Source of the DNA: Cephalopachus bancanus
Taxonomy: Eukaryota > Chordata > Mammalia > Primates > Tarsiidae
Direction of reading: 5' to 3'
Length of the DNA stretch: 64,000 nucleotides
Assembly (NCBI GenBank): GCA_027257055.1
Contig: JAPVLO010000045.1
Coordinates: 1,831,501-1,895,500 of the forward strand
The translations under genes were made by a program, and so were the position numbers. Every line of letters begins with the position of its first letter. Within the stretch, counting starts at the first letter, position 1. The notes under the pieces are model-generated. The model had not been told where the DNA came from. It did not search any database and saw only the letters and a program-made list of their open reading frames with translations. Of the stretch, positions 20,901 through 33,024 are shown piece by piece.

Positions 20901-23900
20901 TTACTACTATAAAACATATGTAAAAATAACAAGGTATTTCATATATTTTATTATTTTTAGTAACAATACCTATTCCTATTTTGTAATACTGATGGGGAAC
21001 TATAAATACAGAGTTGATTGTTAAAGATGTTAGATAAAATTAAGAGGGATGTGATTCAGTAAAGATCTGCAAGAAATGTCAAATGAGGAAGTGAGGTTTG
21101 CTTATATTCTCAAAGTCAGAACATGAAATTCTTAGAAAACAGAATGGAAGTGGCTAGTGGCAGGTTTTCACTATATTTCATAATAGCCTCTGCACCTCTA
21201 TATCCTGAAACGATAAACCTTATTCTCTGAGGATTTACCTGGATGAAAACCAATCAGGCAACTGTACAAATACTACAAACACCTGCACATCAGAAAAATT
21301 TAACAGTGCCAGCACCAAATAGTTCTTTTAGTTTATCTCAAAGAATGTTCTCAGCTAATCCTCTCTTGGGGACATAGATAAACACTCTGAAGCTAATACA
21401 GTCTTAACATAAATTAAAAATAATGCAGAAAAGACATTTTAGAGCATACAGTATTTTGTTACCTTTGGATTTCTAGTCCCATTTTGTTAGTCTCATTGTT
21501 GAAAAGAAAACATTTTCATATTATTGTTCTGAAGAGGCCAGTAACCTCAGCATTACACACTGGTCGATTTTTCTTCTTTCTTCCTCCCTTGGTAACAACT
21601 TAGAAAACCCAGATGCTAAGCTATGGAAGAGATTCCCACAAAGCACCTGGCTTCTTGGCAGATATCTCAGGTGGCTGGGCTGGTAGCTGCTTTTCCATCT
21701 GAATTTTTAAAAGTTGTTTTTAGATCCAAGATTTACTTCTAAATTTAAAATATCTAGATTCTTGTCATATTGTCATTTTAAAAAAATGGAATTGTAATGA
21801 AATGTTATCCAAGTAAAAGTTGTATGTTACATGAAAAAGTAGATGTAATATTATTTCATAATATATACTACAAACTATAATACATAATATAAATAATATA
21901 TTATTTTCTTTTTAATGTACTTTTATTTTTTGAAGTGACTTGCATCATATTTTTGCATCAAAATTTACTATCAAAATAATTCTAGCATTATATTTCCAAT
22001 AAATGTTTTCTTCTTAGAACAATCTAAAATATCTACTTTTCTTTAACATTTATTTTTTCTTATAAAAACACTAATTTAATCAATACAGCATCTTGGTGAG
22101 AGACCACCAATTTCAGAATATATCTGAGTTAATTGACTATTGCATATAGCCTGCCTAATCTAGAAATGGTTTGAGATGTTACAATTTAGATATTTTCTTT
22201 TGGTGTTTCTCTCTCTCCCAATGGGAAAACAGTTTTTACTTATCTTTTTTATAATTTCGAGTTTTTCCTGTTCTTTTCTAAAATTCTACACCAATGCTAT
22301 TTGAAAGGCCATTTGCTAGTAACTTCATTTTTTTCTAAAATGTCCTGATATTTTTAGTCACTCTGCCAATGTTTCCTTTGTATCTCATCTATATCTAAAT
22401 TTTTTTTTACCTTGTATTTACATCAAATTTATTTTTTCTTAATCCCTATTAAAGTTTAGTAATGCTAACCTCTAAATTCATGCTTAACATTTTAATGAGT
22501 TTTTAAGTCTATGTCTTATGTAAGTAAAACCACGCAAATAAAAATTTTATATATTCTTCCCAGAGCCTAAATGTTGTATTTCTATTATATTTCTGTTGTC
22601 TTGTATTTCAGAGTCTTATTCAAGATGGCCTCGATGACATAAACATATTTGGTTAGACGCAGTAAAAATATGCTAACTACAACAAATTGGAATCTTACTT
22701 TAAAAAGTAAGAAAAAAATAATTTAAATGGTTATATAGCTTCACTACTGAACTTGCCTCTTTCTGCTGTTTATTATATGTTGTCATCTAAATGTCCTTGG
22801 GTCTTACCATGACACATAAACACATAGCTATTACTACTTGAAAAATGAGGTAATATGGTGATCCAAAAAAATCTATCTTCTTGCAACAAAGAAGCAAGAT
22901 AAGAATACTCCCCAAACTGATCAAGTCATATCTAGGTATAGTCCAGTCCAAGAGTAGAAGATAAAAGAAATAGGAAGAAACATGCACAGGGTAACAGTGC
23001 AGATGTCAGAGGGTTGGACTCACCTTGTGTCTGAAAACTTTCAAGAATGAATATCATGGGTGTGTAACCACTACTCACACCAGCCTAATCAGTTCTTCTT
23101 GGTGCAGAGCACTCAAAATGTTCCAAACAAGGAAACACTATTGGAATGACATGTGATTGTTAGCAAATGTTCACATAGTGTACTTTAAACATTATTTAAT
23201 TTTCATTTTCTTTTCTTTTCTAAAATACATTCTGAAGCTCAGAACACTGACGGATGACTACAGTTGTTGAGTTTTCACCTTGGACAATGTAGACTATGAA
23301 CTGTCATTTGGTGTCTTTGGCTCTGATTGAACTGTGTGGTCTTTCTTGTCTACTTTCCTCAAATGCACTTTATCTTTTTTTTTTTTTTTTTTCCAGGTCA
23401 CATAATAACTTTGCGTAGCTTGTAAGCTAAGAAGTCAATCTAAGGTTAAGCTGTTGCTTGACAGAGAAGAAAAAAGTAATTCGATATGAATGTTGTGTGT
23501 GACATGGGCCTGTGATTTCAACAAAAGTAACTGGAATATGTGATATAGATCGATTCTTATTCCAGAGTCTTTGGGTGTCATAAGGCTAACTGAAGCAGAT
23601 CCTGAGAGGGCACTGTCTGAATGCTACTTTTTGGTTTTAGAGATCAATGCGTATCCCTGTGGTATGGCTATAATCAGCTATGTGAGCATTATATTGACTC
23701 TTGAAGCATCTCAGTTGTCTTAGAGAATCACAAGGACAGACAAGAGAACCCTGAAGAAAGTTAAATAAAATATAGACACATGAATCTACACTTTGAGAAG
23801 AGGTAAATGGACTGCCCTTCCTAAAGTCTTCTGGGCTAGTTGGATTCTATGAATCTATAGATGTATAATATGATCAGTTTCCAATTATTTAGAGAGGGGA

Positions 23901-24460
23901 ATAGTGATTAAGGATGAGGTATGTATTTATACTTGTCTCACAAGAATTTTGTAAACTGAAAAAAAGTTTAAAAGTGAATGAAAAGCTATGCTGTGATAAC
24001 TCAACTTGGAAGGAAACTTTGTCTCACCTGTTCCTCATCGGCCACTAACATTCACAGAAACCTGAATCCTGAAGCAGAACTCATCGTTTTCCCCTGAGAC
24101 CTCTTTCCACTTTTATTTGATCTTTTTCAACTATTTGAATCCTTCATTTTCCTGGAATTTGCCTCTGCTTCTTCATTATATTTCCATGATCTTCTATTTC
24201 TTCCTTTTGCTCACTCTTAGCCTTCTTTAAGCTCAATAAGAAACTCTCATATGTTTCCATGCATTTTATTTTCATTGCGTTAATGATAAAAAAGATTCTT
24301 AGCTAATTTTACTTAAATCTAAGTTATATTATAATTTATTTTTAATTAATTACATAATATCATTAAAATAATTCCAATTTATTTAAAACTATTTAGTGAT
24401 TACTAGATATAATATTTGCAATAGACTTCATAATGCTTGCCTTTTCTCGAAGCGTTGCTG
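20901..24460. other. Long unique AT-rich stretch
   Basis: No gene or named repeat is recognised over about 3.5 kb. It contains AT-rich tracts (about 21840-21910 and 24300-24380), a T run at 23371-23394 followed by CCAG, and otherwise anonymous sequence. Open frames do not exceed 66 codons. Confidence 0.5.
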
Positions 24461-24466
24461 CCAGAT

Positions 24467-24759
24467 TTTTTTTTTTTTTTTTTTGAGTTGGAGTCTCACT
24501 CTGTCGCCCAGACTGGAGTGCAGTGGCCGCTTCCGGCCACCGCAGCCTCAACCTGCTGGGCTCCGACGATTCTTCCGCCTCAGCCTTCCAAGTAGCTGGA
24601 ACTACAGGCACGCGCTACCACGCCCGGCTAATTTTTTGATTTATTGTAGAGATGAGGTCTCGCCTGCCCAGGCGGGTCTCGAACCCGCGGGCTCAGGCAA
24701 TCCACTCACCTCAGCCTCCCAAAGGCACGGGATTACAGGCTGAGCCACCGAGCCCGGCT
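24467..24759 (-). mobile_element. Full-length young Alu (4-nt-deleted subfamily)
   Basis: The T run is at 24467-24484, then both arms on the minus strand, ending CGAGCCCGGCT. Sense features: CCTGGGCAGGCGAGACC (4-nt deletion), CCCGCGGGTTCGAGACCC B box, CAATAAATCAAAAAATTAGC, GGTAGCGCGTGCCTGTAGTT and GGCCGGAAGCGGCC. Flanks GCCAGATTTT and GCAGATTTTT form an approximate target-site duplication. CpGs are largely intact. The 115-codon frame over it is not a gene. Confidence 0.95.
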
Positions 24760-24769
24760 GCAGATTTTT

Positions 24770-24945
24770 AACTTTACAACTTTATCAGGATATATTTCAC
24801 ATATCATAAAACTCACCTATTCAAAGTGTACAGCTCAATGACTTTTGGTATATTCACTGAGTTATACAAACATCACCACAATCTAATTTAGAACATTTCA
24901 AACTCCATCAAAGAAACACATCTCAATACAGTGTTTATTATAGAA
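24770..24945 (-). mobile_element. Old L1M fragment, antisense
   Basis: TTATCAGGATATATTTCACA, TAAAACTCACCTATTCAAAG, TGTACAGCTCAATGACTTTT, GGTATATTCACTGAGTTATA and ACATCACCACAATCTAATTT match the familiar antisense L1M block. The young Alu sits immediately at its edge. Confidence 0.8.
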
Positions 24946-25720
24946 AAAGAATCGATGAGTTCTGTCCTGCTGCTAACAGCCTTCTACTTTGCATCTGCTA
25001 AATGTCCTCATCTAATACTTGCCTCAGACTTAATGTTTTAGAAAAACTTCCCAAAGACGTATATTTGTGGGTAAAGTAGGTGATATCCTTTTTTTTTAAA
25101 GATGATTTCTGTCCATAACAAAAATTATTTTGGTGGTAGAATAAATGGAAAAACATACCTTGTCTATTCCTGTCAGGATGAATTAGAAAGCAGTGTGATT
25201 TCTACTATTAATTTGTTGTAGCACGTAATTCAAATATCAACTGATTAAATCCAGCATTCAGTTACTCAATGAGCACTTATCCATCCTGATGCTCTCATGG
25301 AATTAGTTTTGTATGAAATTAACTTTGTGTTGGATGATAAAATACAAGCTTAAAAATAAACTGTAACAAAGACTCGTTATAAAATACCAGATGCTCTTTT
25401 CAATTTTTGGTTCTGAAATGAATACATGTCAGCCAAGGCCAAGAGAAATTTTCTCCAGCTATATCAGATTTGTCCAGCTGCATCCCAATAGATGCTTCTT
25501 TCATAATGTTTTTCTGTTTGGATACAAAAGTTTTTTTGGTTTGTCCCTGGAGTGTGGAGTTATAAAGAGGAATCAGACTTGCTGTCTTTCTCAAGTTTAG
25601 TGGCTTCTCAAGTATACCAGAACAATTAGTGTGTTGATGGCAATATCGGTTCAAGAACCTAGAAAAATATCTAAAAATAAAGAAAACTAAAAATATTTTA
25701 ATACTGTGGAAAACAATATA
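24946..25720. other. Unique DNA
   Basis: No repeat or gene is recognised. Two overlapping opposite-strand frames near 25391-25654 lack any recognisable feature. Confidence 0.45.
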
Positions 25721-25724
25721 TTAA

Positions 25725-26160
25725 TGGCCAGATCCATCATACCTGCCTGGAATCATATTCATTGCTGTATAACTGTATTGTTTCCTCACTCTTGCTGCAG
25801 ACTTGGCCATATGCCTTACTTTGGCCAATGCTGTGATAAGAGATGTGTCCAAGCAGAGTACTTCTGCTGATATTCCTCCCTCTAGCATCACAATGGGAAC
25901 ATGGCCACATAACCAGGTAGTCGGTTGGAGGATAAGAAACGTGAGAAAAAGCTGGGTGGCACAGTCTACCCAGCCAAGATGAGACATAATAGCTAATTAT
26001 TAGGGTTATGAACAAGTTCATTCGATAGCAAAGATTGCCAGCCAAGGTCAGCCCTAAATTTCTGACCCACAGACTCATGAGTTTTATAAATATTTATTAC
26101 TGTTTTCTACTAAGTTCTTGTGGTCTTTTTGTAATGTAACATTATTGTGCAATGGACAAT
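25725..26160 (+). mobile_element. MLT1-type MaLR LTR
   Basis: TTTGGCCAATGCTGTGATAAG, AGTACTTCTGCTGATATTC, ATGGGAACATGGCCACATAA and the 3' end GAGTTTTATAAATATTTATT, CTACTAAGTTCTTGTGG, TTTTTGTAATGTAACATTA and TGCAATGGACAATTGATA follow the MLT1 pattern ('aataaatggttattgttttaagccactaagttttggggt...'). Solo and non-coding. Confidence 0.6.
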
Positions 26161-26471
26161 TGATACATATATGGATTCTCAAAAAATAATCAATTGTTCT
26201 TATTATTAATCATATCACCAGAATATTTCCTAGTCTACATGGTAAGGAAGGTAGAAGTTAGAAATATTTAATTGTTAATAATATTTAATTTGTTTTTTAT
26301 CACTGGTTAATAATATGTTTTAACTTTGATGAGAATTTCCTCAAATAATTGAAACTTATCATTAAACACACTTATTAGCTTAAATGTTTAGAAACAAACC
26401 TTTGGTGTAATAGCTGGAATACTTATCTAGATTTGTTAAAGGAGATACTTCTTTAAAATAAGTGTTTATTC

Positions 26472-26756
26472 AGTCGGGCTCGGTGGCTCAGCCTGTAATC
26501 CCGCGCCTTTGGGAGGCTGAGATGAGTGGATTGCCTGAGCCCGTGGGTTCGAGACCCACCTGGGCAGCAAGACCTCATCTCTACAATAAATCAAAAAATC
26601 AGCCGGGCGTGGTAGCACATGCCTGTAATTCCGGCTACTTGGAAGGCTGAGGCGGAAGGATTGCGGGAGCCCAGCAGGTCGAGGCTGCGGTGGCCGGGAG
26701 CGGCCACTGCACTCCAGTCTGGGCGACAGAGTGAGACTCCAACTCAAAAAAAAAAA
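26472..26756 (+). mobile_element. Full-length young Alu (5-nt-deleted subfamily)
   Basis: An 11-bp target-site duplication AAGTGTTTATT lies at 26460-26470 and 26757-26767. The RNA polymerase III A-box region TGGCTCAGCCTG is at 26484-26495 and the B box GGTTCGAGACC at 26546-26556. The block CTGGGCAGCAAGACC carries the 5-nt deletion. It also has AAAAAATCAGCCGGGCG, CATGCCTGTAATTCCGGC, the TGGCCGGGAGCGGCCA right-arm hairpin and an A13 tail. It is one of the best-preserved copies here. Confidence 0.97.
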
Positions 26757-26819
26757 AAGTGTTTATTGGTTCTGTTCATTATAAAAATAATATATAATAA
26801 TTATAAAAATGTGTAACAT

Positions 26820-27330
26820 GGAAAAATTAAAGAAAGATAATTATCTATAGTTCTAACACTCAAAGATGATAGGCAGTTGCTAATATTTGAAATATTTTAT
26901 TATATTTCTTTCTGGTCCATTTCTTTGCATATAATTTATTTAACTTAGCTATAATTATATTGTTAGCATGATTTTATATAAGCATTTTTCTTTTGTTTCA
27001 TAGATAAATATTATTGTAATGGCTGTCTATCATAACTCAGAATTAAACATACCATAATCCACAAGTATTCATTTCACTAGATACTAGTTTCATGTTTTAA
27101 TTTTTTATTGCTAGTCTAAATAATATATCAGTGAACATTGATGTACACTGGCCTTTTCTGTAGAAAAACCACTTTAGCATAGTCCCAGAAGTAAAATGAC
27201 TAGGTCAAAAGATTCCAGGTATATATTCCAGGATTATTTTTCCAAAAGGTTTTATTGATGCACATTATCACTAACAGTGCACACCTTTTAAAGTAGGGTA
27301 ATTTGACCATTAATTAAGTTTTACTTGATG
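26820..27330 (-). mobile_element. Old L1M fragment, antisense
   Basis: Antisense L1 blocks in order: ATTTCTTTCTGGTCCATTTC, TTTGCATATAATTTATTTAA, CATACCATAATCCACAAG, CTAGTCTAAATAATATATCA, GTGAACATTGATGTACAC, CAGAAGTAAAATGACTAGGT and ATTATCACTAACAGTGCAC. Diverged and inactive. Confidence 0.75.
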
Positions 27331-27866
27331 ACTCGTGGTTACTGTTATGAAAATCCATTATAGCACTGTACCCAGAGATAATTTCGGGAGCCATTGAGAA
27401 CCATGAGCCTGTTTCTTTTATTTTCTTTTTAAAAATATGTTTCCCTCATCTTAGTTTTAATTTCTTTTTTATTGTTTTCTGTCTTTTTTAAAATAATATG
27501 CCTGAAATCCAAATGGTAAAATAATAATATATAGTTTGGGGAAGATAGTTCTTGCAGCAATGGGAACTCACATATGCTGTTGATTTGGATATAAGTTGGT
27601 ACATTTTGGGGAGACCTTTTCAAAATATTTAGTCTTTAAAAATACTTATTTTTTGAACTAGCTATCCATACTCCCAATGCTTTGTACTAAGTACTAATAT
27701 TTATGCATCATATCAAGAAAATAATCATGGATACCGAAAGAGAATTAATCACTAGGGATGTTTATTAAATAGTTGTAATAATAATAAAAATTTAAAATGC
27801 TAGGCAAAATAAATAATGGTGCATCTATATAGTGAAATACTACAGATATTTAAAAATATATATATT

Positions 27867-28154
27867 GCCAGGCATGGTGGTTCATGCCAGTAATTCCTGC
27901 TTTTTGGGAGGCTGAGGTGGGAGGATTACTTGAGTCCAGGAGCTCAAAACCAGTCTGGGCAACAAAGCAAGACCTTGTCTCTATAAAAAATAAAAAATTA
28001 GGTGGGCATGATGGCATGTGCTTGTAGTCCCAGCTACTTGGGAGGCTGAGGTGTAAGGAACGACTGAGCCTAGAAGGTTGAGGGTGAGGTGAGCTGTGAT
28101 TTTGTTGCTGCCCTCCAGCCTGGGCCACAGAGACCCCAATTCAAAACAAAAAAA
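27867..28154 (+). mobile_element. AluJ-like old Alu, inside an L1
   Basis: GCCAGGCATGGTGGTTCATG to CCTGGGCCACAGAGACCCC, with both monomers and the ancestral CTTGGGAGGCTGAGG right arm. Diverged, CpG-poor, with AAAACAAAAAAAA tail. Confidence 0.92.
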
Positions 28155-28260
28155 ATCCAGACAAATTAAAACCATGTAAAACAAAATAACAACTTATTAA
28201 CTACATGGGGAAAATTAAGGATCAACTAATTTCAAAGAAATTTTATAAAAGATGATATGT

Positions 28261-28550
28261 AGGCAGGGCACAGTGGCTCACGCCTATAATCCCAGCACTT
28301 CGGGAAGCCGAGGTAAGAGGATTGCCTGAGCCCAGGGATTTGAGTCCAGCCTGGTCAACTTGGTGAGACCTCATCTCTACAATAAATCAAAAAATTATCT
28401 GGGAGTGATGGTATGTCCTATATAGTTCCAGCTAATTGGAAGGCTGAAGTGGAAGGATCACCTGAACCCAGCAGGTCGAGGCTGTGGTGGTTGTGAGCAT
28501 GCCACTGCACTCCAGCCTGGGCAACAGAGTGAGACTCCAACTCAAAAAAA
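28261..28550 (+). mobile_element. Older Alu of intermediate type, inside an L1
   Basis: GGCACAGTGGCTCACGCC keeps the ancestral ACGCC. Yet TCAACTTGGTGAGACCTC, CTCTACAATAAATCAAAAAA and AACCCAGCAGGTCGAGG show derived features of this genome's Alus. It is thus an intermediate between AluJ-like and young copies. A TA then CA dinucleotide tract follows at 28556-28580. Confidence 0.92.
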
Positions 28551-28640
28551 TTATTTTATATATATATATTCACACACACAAACTTGTACATATACAGCAT
28601 AGTACCAATATTATTTAAAAAAAATACTGTAAACAGCATT

Positions 28641-30390
28641 TTGTGTGACAGGATTAAGGGCTATTTGTAGAATCTTTGTTGTGCTAAGTTTTCTATTTGC
28701 ATGATCTAAAATAAAAGTAATGAGGGCTTAGGGTACTCACCTATGAGCAAAGTGCATGAGTTCTAGTGCATGAATTTTCTGCCACATCTTTAGCCTGCTC
28801 AGATGCTTATTTATTTCCCTTCTCGATTGTAGGTATATATTGAGGTTGACAGATAAATTACCACTGAATAACTCTGCTATTACTCCTGGGTGATTGTACT
28901 TTGAGTAGCTTCCTTGATGTTTTCCTGTGCCCTCTTGTATTTCAATAGATGTGCCAGTTGCAACATATGTCTCATTACTATTCATCATTTGATCAGCTTA
29001 ATGTTTGAGATATAAAATTTATTAAGTGTCCCAAACTCAAGGCACTTGGGGGCCAAGGAGGTTATGCAAAATAAGTAAAGCAGATTAGGCCCTGGCTGGG
29101 TGAAAAGAAACAACTCACCGTCAGCTGATTGTTGGCAAGAAGCAACAAAGGCCTTGTGATGTCAGCTCTGATGACTTTTCAAGTGAAGCTAGAAATTCAA
29201 TTTTTAAAGCTATCACTCTTTTTCTATATCTTAGCTATTAATTCAAAGCATACATGCCTCAGAATCATGACTGAACATTGCTTTAGTTCTGTGAGCAGCC
29301 AGTTTGTGATTTCTGATGTTTAGACATGTCAGCGTGTCAAATTTGAGGCACCTACAAGCAAAGAATTCTAATATAGAGACCAATAATTTTGCAGTGAATA
29401 ATCAATTCACTTATTAAGTAGACATATAAGCACAATGTGACTGCAAGTTGTCAAGGTGATTCAGATGACAAACAAGGAAGCCAACATTTTTCAGTTTTAT
29501 ACCCAGGATCTTTAAGTGAATAATTGTAGTTTTCTAATATATGTCCTTTGCATTGAAACAATGACAAAAATTATAAACCTCAATGTGTATAGTTCTTTAC
29601 TCACCAAATAAAGGGCCTGGGAAAAGAAATATCTTAGCAATTGGAGCAAAGGATGGCCAGATTTAGGATCACCGGATATGAGGCTATGTGTGTTGTGAGT
29701 CTACAGGGTGTATTCCAGGGTAGGGATATTTTCCCCCAGTGACCTTTAAGGTCGAGAGTGAGTATAACAGGGACACAAAAACCTTTTGGAGAATAAACAA
29801 TTCAGACTTGGATGCCTGTTATTTAATAAGAGTCATCTGGTAATGGAGAGTGACTAATACCTGGGAACTCTGAGACGTTTGTGAAATTACTTACAGCTCC
29901 TCTTGTGGAGAGACAGAAGCCATTGATTCTATGGTAAGCTGAATTCTGGTACAACTCCTACCACGGAATTAAGAGGGGGGCCAATCCCCTCTAGATCCCT
30001 TGGAAGAGAAGGACTTGGTCTATTATTCAGGCAGCTTAACCTGAACTTCCAGGGTCACTTGGAAAAAATTCTCATTGCACCAAAATCATAGATCATGCTG
30101 CAGATGGGTGGGACTAGAATCTGTTACAACTGAAGAAAAAGGGAATGCACACTATCATCAAGGGTGTGTGGCATGTCAGTCAAGCAGTTTTAGCCAGTCC
30201 TGGGATGATTCTGTTACTGGAAGTGGTCCATGGATTATATTTTGAGAAACATTCTCATGTGTGTATGTGTATGTGTGTTTGTAATATACATAAACATTCA
30301 ATAGATTCAAACATTCAGTAGGTCCAAACTTCTATTTCTACATATTTATATTTGTAAACATCTATCTGTGACTGTATTTTCCAAAGAAGT
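28641..30390. other. Unique DNA
   Basis: No repeat family or gene is recognised over about 1.7 kb. Open frames are at most 83 codons and without recognisable features. Confidence 0.5.
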
Positions 30391-30394
30391 TCAA

Positions 30395-30905
30395 AGCAAT
30401 GTCACATGCTGTTCTAGAACCTTACCACTTTCTTAGAAAGAGATAGAGCTTAATCCCCTTCTTGAATCTGAGTAAGACTGTGTTTTTTATAACCAACAAA
30501 ATGTGATAGAAATGATGCTGCATGACTTCTGATGCTTGGTGATAAAAGGCAGTAGTGCTTCAGCCTAGGGAGGTGAAACCCCAGTACTGGTATACAAGTC
30601 TCTGTTAAAGTAGTGACACTGCCCTGAGGCTGCCATGCTGTGAAAGTCCAAATCGGTCCATGTGGAGAGACCACATGGAGAATCCCTGAGGCTAAATGAA
30701 AAGAGAAAGCCTGCCAGTCCCCAGCTGCTCCAGTTTCAACCACCATCTGACCGCACCTGTGTGAGACCTTGAGCCAGTAGCACCATCCAAGCACGTTATT
30801 CCCAAATTTATGATTCAGGAAACTGTGAGCGAGGAATGAATTATTGTTATTGGTTTAAGTCATCAAGTTGCAGGATGATTTGTTATACAGTGATCTAATA
30901 GAAAT
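30395..30905 (+). mobile_element. MLT1-type MaLR LTR
   Basis: GGCTGCCATGCTGTGAAAGT, CCATGTGGAGAGACCACATG, GACCGCACCTGTGTGAGACC, CAAGCACGTTATTCCC and the 3' end ATTATTGTTATTGGTTTAAG, TCATCAAGTTGCAGGATGAT, TTGTTATACAGTGATCTAAT are the MLT1 consensus in order. No internal viral genes accompany it. A 114-codon minus-strand frame over it is chance. Confidence 0.85.
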
Positions 30906-32604
30906 CATTTTATCTGCCTGTCAACCCTTTCTTCAAAGATAAGCTTTAAAAGAGGAGTAGAGCTAATGTAAATACAGAAAGTGTACTTACAGATGGGCCA
31001 TTGACTTGGTCTCTCTCTTGTGCTCAAGAACCTCAGTGAATCCTAAAGAGTATGGGGAGCCTAGTTTATAATAAAATGACATTTTTGAAAAATAGGTAAG
31101 GAAGGTCTTGAATTTCTACTGTCTACTGTTACGGAGAGAGAAGAAGCAAGAGTGGGGGAAAGGAAACTCAACTGTGAGCTCTTTCAGAATACTGAAAATA
31201 ATTGTTTTTCTTGCTTGAGTAGTATAAGGAGTTACTGTACCTTCCAGAAATATTGAATACAAAGCAAAACAAATACCAAGTAATCCATCACAGTTCAGAT
31301 AATGAGAATTAGGGGGTAAGCTCTCCCCTGCAGGTGGGCCAAGACTTTCCTAGGCTTTGATAACCATCTTGGTTCATGAGGAAGCTGAACCACACTATGC
31401 CAATTAAAAGCAGGTTTTCAAAAAAATTAATTAGAATTTGTAGTGTTACTACCATGCAGCACAGAAATTAAATTACATTATCTCATGCAATTTTTAAAAT
31501 GGTTGAAATATAATTACATTATCTCTTGAGTCCAGATGGAAACATTGAGTTTCCATGAGATTAACTATCATAGTGTCACTCAATACTAAGGAGTGGAGAT
31601 TTGAACTCAGTTTTGCCTCTTGCCTTAACTTGTGCATATTTCCACATTATTGCTCTTGATCAGATGCCCTGGGTCTGAAGTCATTTGGCAAAGAACCAAG
31701 AGAGATTCCTCTAGGTCTGCCATCGAATAATGTGTGGTTGGTAAGTTCTAGCTTTCACCAGTCCATGTGATGTCAGGGCACATTTCTTTTAGCACTTTAA
31801 AGCTCACTCTCTTTTGCCAAATTTATCCCTTCTGACTCCCTGGGGTTGAAAAACAAGTGCATCAGAGAAGGCACCATTCCCTTAACATCACAGTAGCTGG
31901 AATGGGAATCTTGCCAGTGGGTTAACTTGTCTTTTCTATCGGTGTATCCTCCCAAAATATAATTTCATATTGACAGAATGCTGATATGGCCTGGATCACC
32001 AGTCCCCTTCCCAGGAGTTTTCAATATGGAAAATTGGAGCAATTAACAGAAACAACTCTAAAGTCACACTGTCTAGATAGGAATCAGTTTTCTTACTTCC
32101 TGGTTATTTGGTCTTAGCAGTGTTTAATAAACCTCTCTGCTGAATATGGTTAATTAAAGTGTGTCAGTTACAGTACTCTGAGAAGCAAATGCAAGACAAA
32201 TACAGGTGTAAAAGATACTAGGAGAAACATCTATGTAGAATCAGAGGGAGAACGAGCAAGAATAGGCATGGAGAACTTTCAGATTACAGTGTAAGACTAA
32301 CAGCCACAAAAGAAGAATGGGAAAAAGAATTGTGTAGAAAGAGCCTCACACTGCAGTGCAGTTCTGAGAAAATCCTGACAAGGCTGATGGGGAGTTCTCA
32401 GGCAAATATTGCCCCTTAGAGGAATCCCATATTGGACACAATGTCTTGGCTCTCCTACCTTCAGCTGTGCATTGACCAAGAGCAGCCCAGAAACAGAAAC
32501 TGTAGCCTCAAAGTAAGTGTTGCAACACGTTAGGTTGTGTCTTGAAGGGAGATCTGAGCAGTGCATGCTATGGCTGCTGCACACAGTGACTGTATAACAG
32601 GGTT
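30906..32604. other. Mostly unique DNA; possible MIR trace at 31570-31650
   Basis: No gene is recognised. GAGATTTGAACTCAGTTTTG near 31595 resembles the reversed tRNA-like part of a MIR, too short to be sure. A 95-codon minus-strand frame at 32297-32584 shows no domain. Confidence 0.4.
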
Positions 32605-32702
32605 ATTGCCTGTTATGTGAAATGATCATATCCATGAAATGCATTTAGAACAGTATTTCACACACAGGGGAGCTCAAAATAATATAGTAGCTATTATCGC
32701 CT
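32605..32702 (+). mobile_element. MIR SINE, 3' part
   Basis: TGTGAAATGATCATATCC, AAATGCATTTAGAACAGTAT, CACAGGGGAGCTCAAAATAA and TAGTAGCTATTATC match the MIR 3' half. Confidence 0.75.
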
Positions 32703-32960
32703 GTAAGGAACTGCAAGCATGCACTTAAATGCCTGAGTTAAATATGTTGTCCAGCTTCACCAGACAGCTTCAGATGATCCTCAATTGCAAACTGACACTT
32801 TGAAGGTGGAGTAGGTCCTGAAGCCATGAGTCAAAACCTGCAAAATTCCTGTTTATGAATGTAGGAAACTGAGCTAGAAAGTGCTCAATCTTTATAGCCA
32901 TTCATGCATGGTGTCCTCTCAGCATTGCTGCTAACCGCAACCTCCTAAAAAGACCACGAT

Positions 32961-33024
32961 TTCTCTCTCTTTCTCTCCCCCCTCCCTCCCTCCCTTCCTC
33001 CCTCCCTCCCTTCCTCCCTCCCTC
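32961..33024. repeat. (CCCT)n / pyrimidine microsatellite
   Basis: TTTCTCTC followed by repeated CCCTCCCTCCCTTCCT units. Its length is probably polymorphic. Confidence 0.95.

Larger units (their letters stand above)
27530..28640 (+). mobile_element. Old L1M/HAL1 fragment, sense, split by two Alus
   Basis: Pieces at 27530-27866, 28157-28260 and about 28551-28640 follow late L1 ORF2: AACTCACATATGCTGTTGAT, TTGGTACATTTTGGGGAGAC, GTGCATCTATATAGTGAAAT, ACTACAGATATTTAAAAA, AAACCATGTAAAACAAA. The order is collinear, with Alus at 27867 and 28261 inserted. The last piece is the least certain because it merges with a TA/CA-rich tract. Confidence 0.6.

Noticed and set aside
23371..23400. T run followed by CCAG as a splice acceptor
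   Set aside because: The following sequence has stops in all frames and no paired donor I trust; poly(T) runs next to AG are common.
24396..24743. 115-codon frame, and similar frames at 2608, 26466, 27850, 49362 and 60016
   Set aside because: They are translations of Alu sequence (SPRLECSGR, NPRAQAIHSPQPPKGAG types), a classic false-gene source.
26546..26556. tRNA-like B box GGTTCGAGACC
   Set aside because: It belongs to an Alu promoter; no tRNA cloverleaf can be drawn around it. MIR cores give similar weak tRNA-like hits.
30450..30794. 114-codon minus-strand frame
   Set aside because: It lies wholly inside an MLT1-type LTR in the antisense direction and matches no retroviral protein.
32961..33024. 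Regular CCCT spacing resembling a repeat array
   Set aside because: It is a simple microsatellite with no spacers; CRISPR arrays are not expected in this genome and none is seen.
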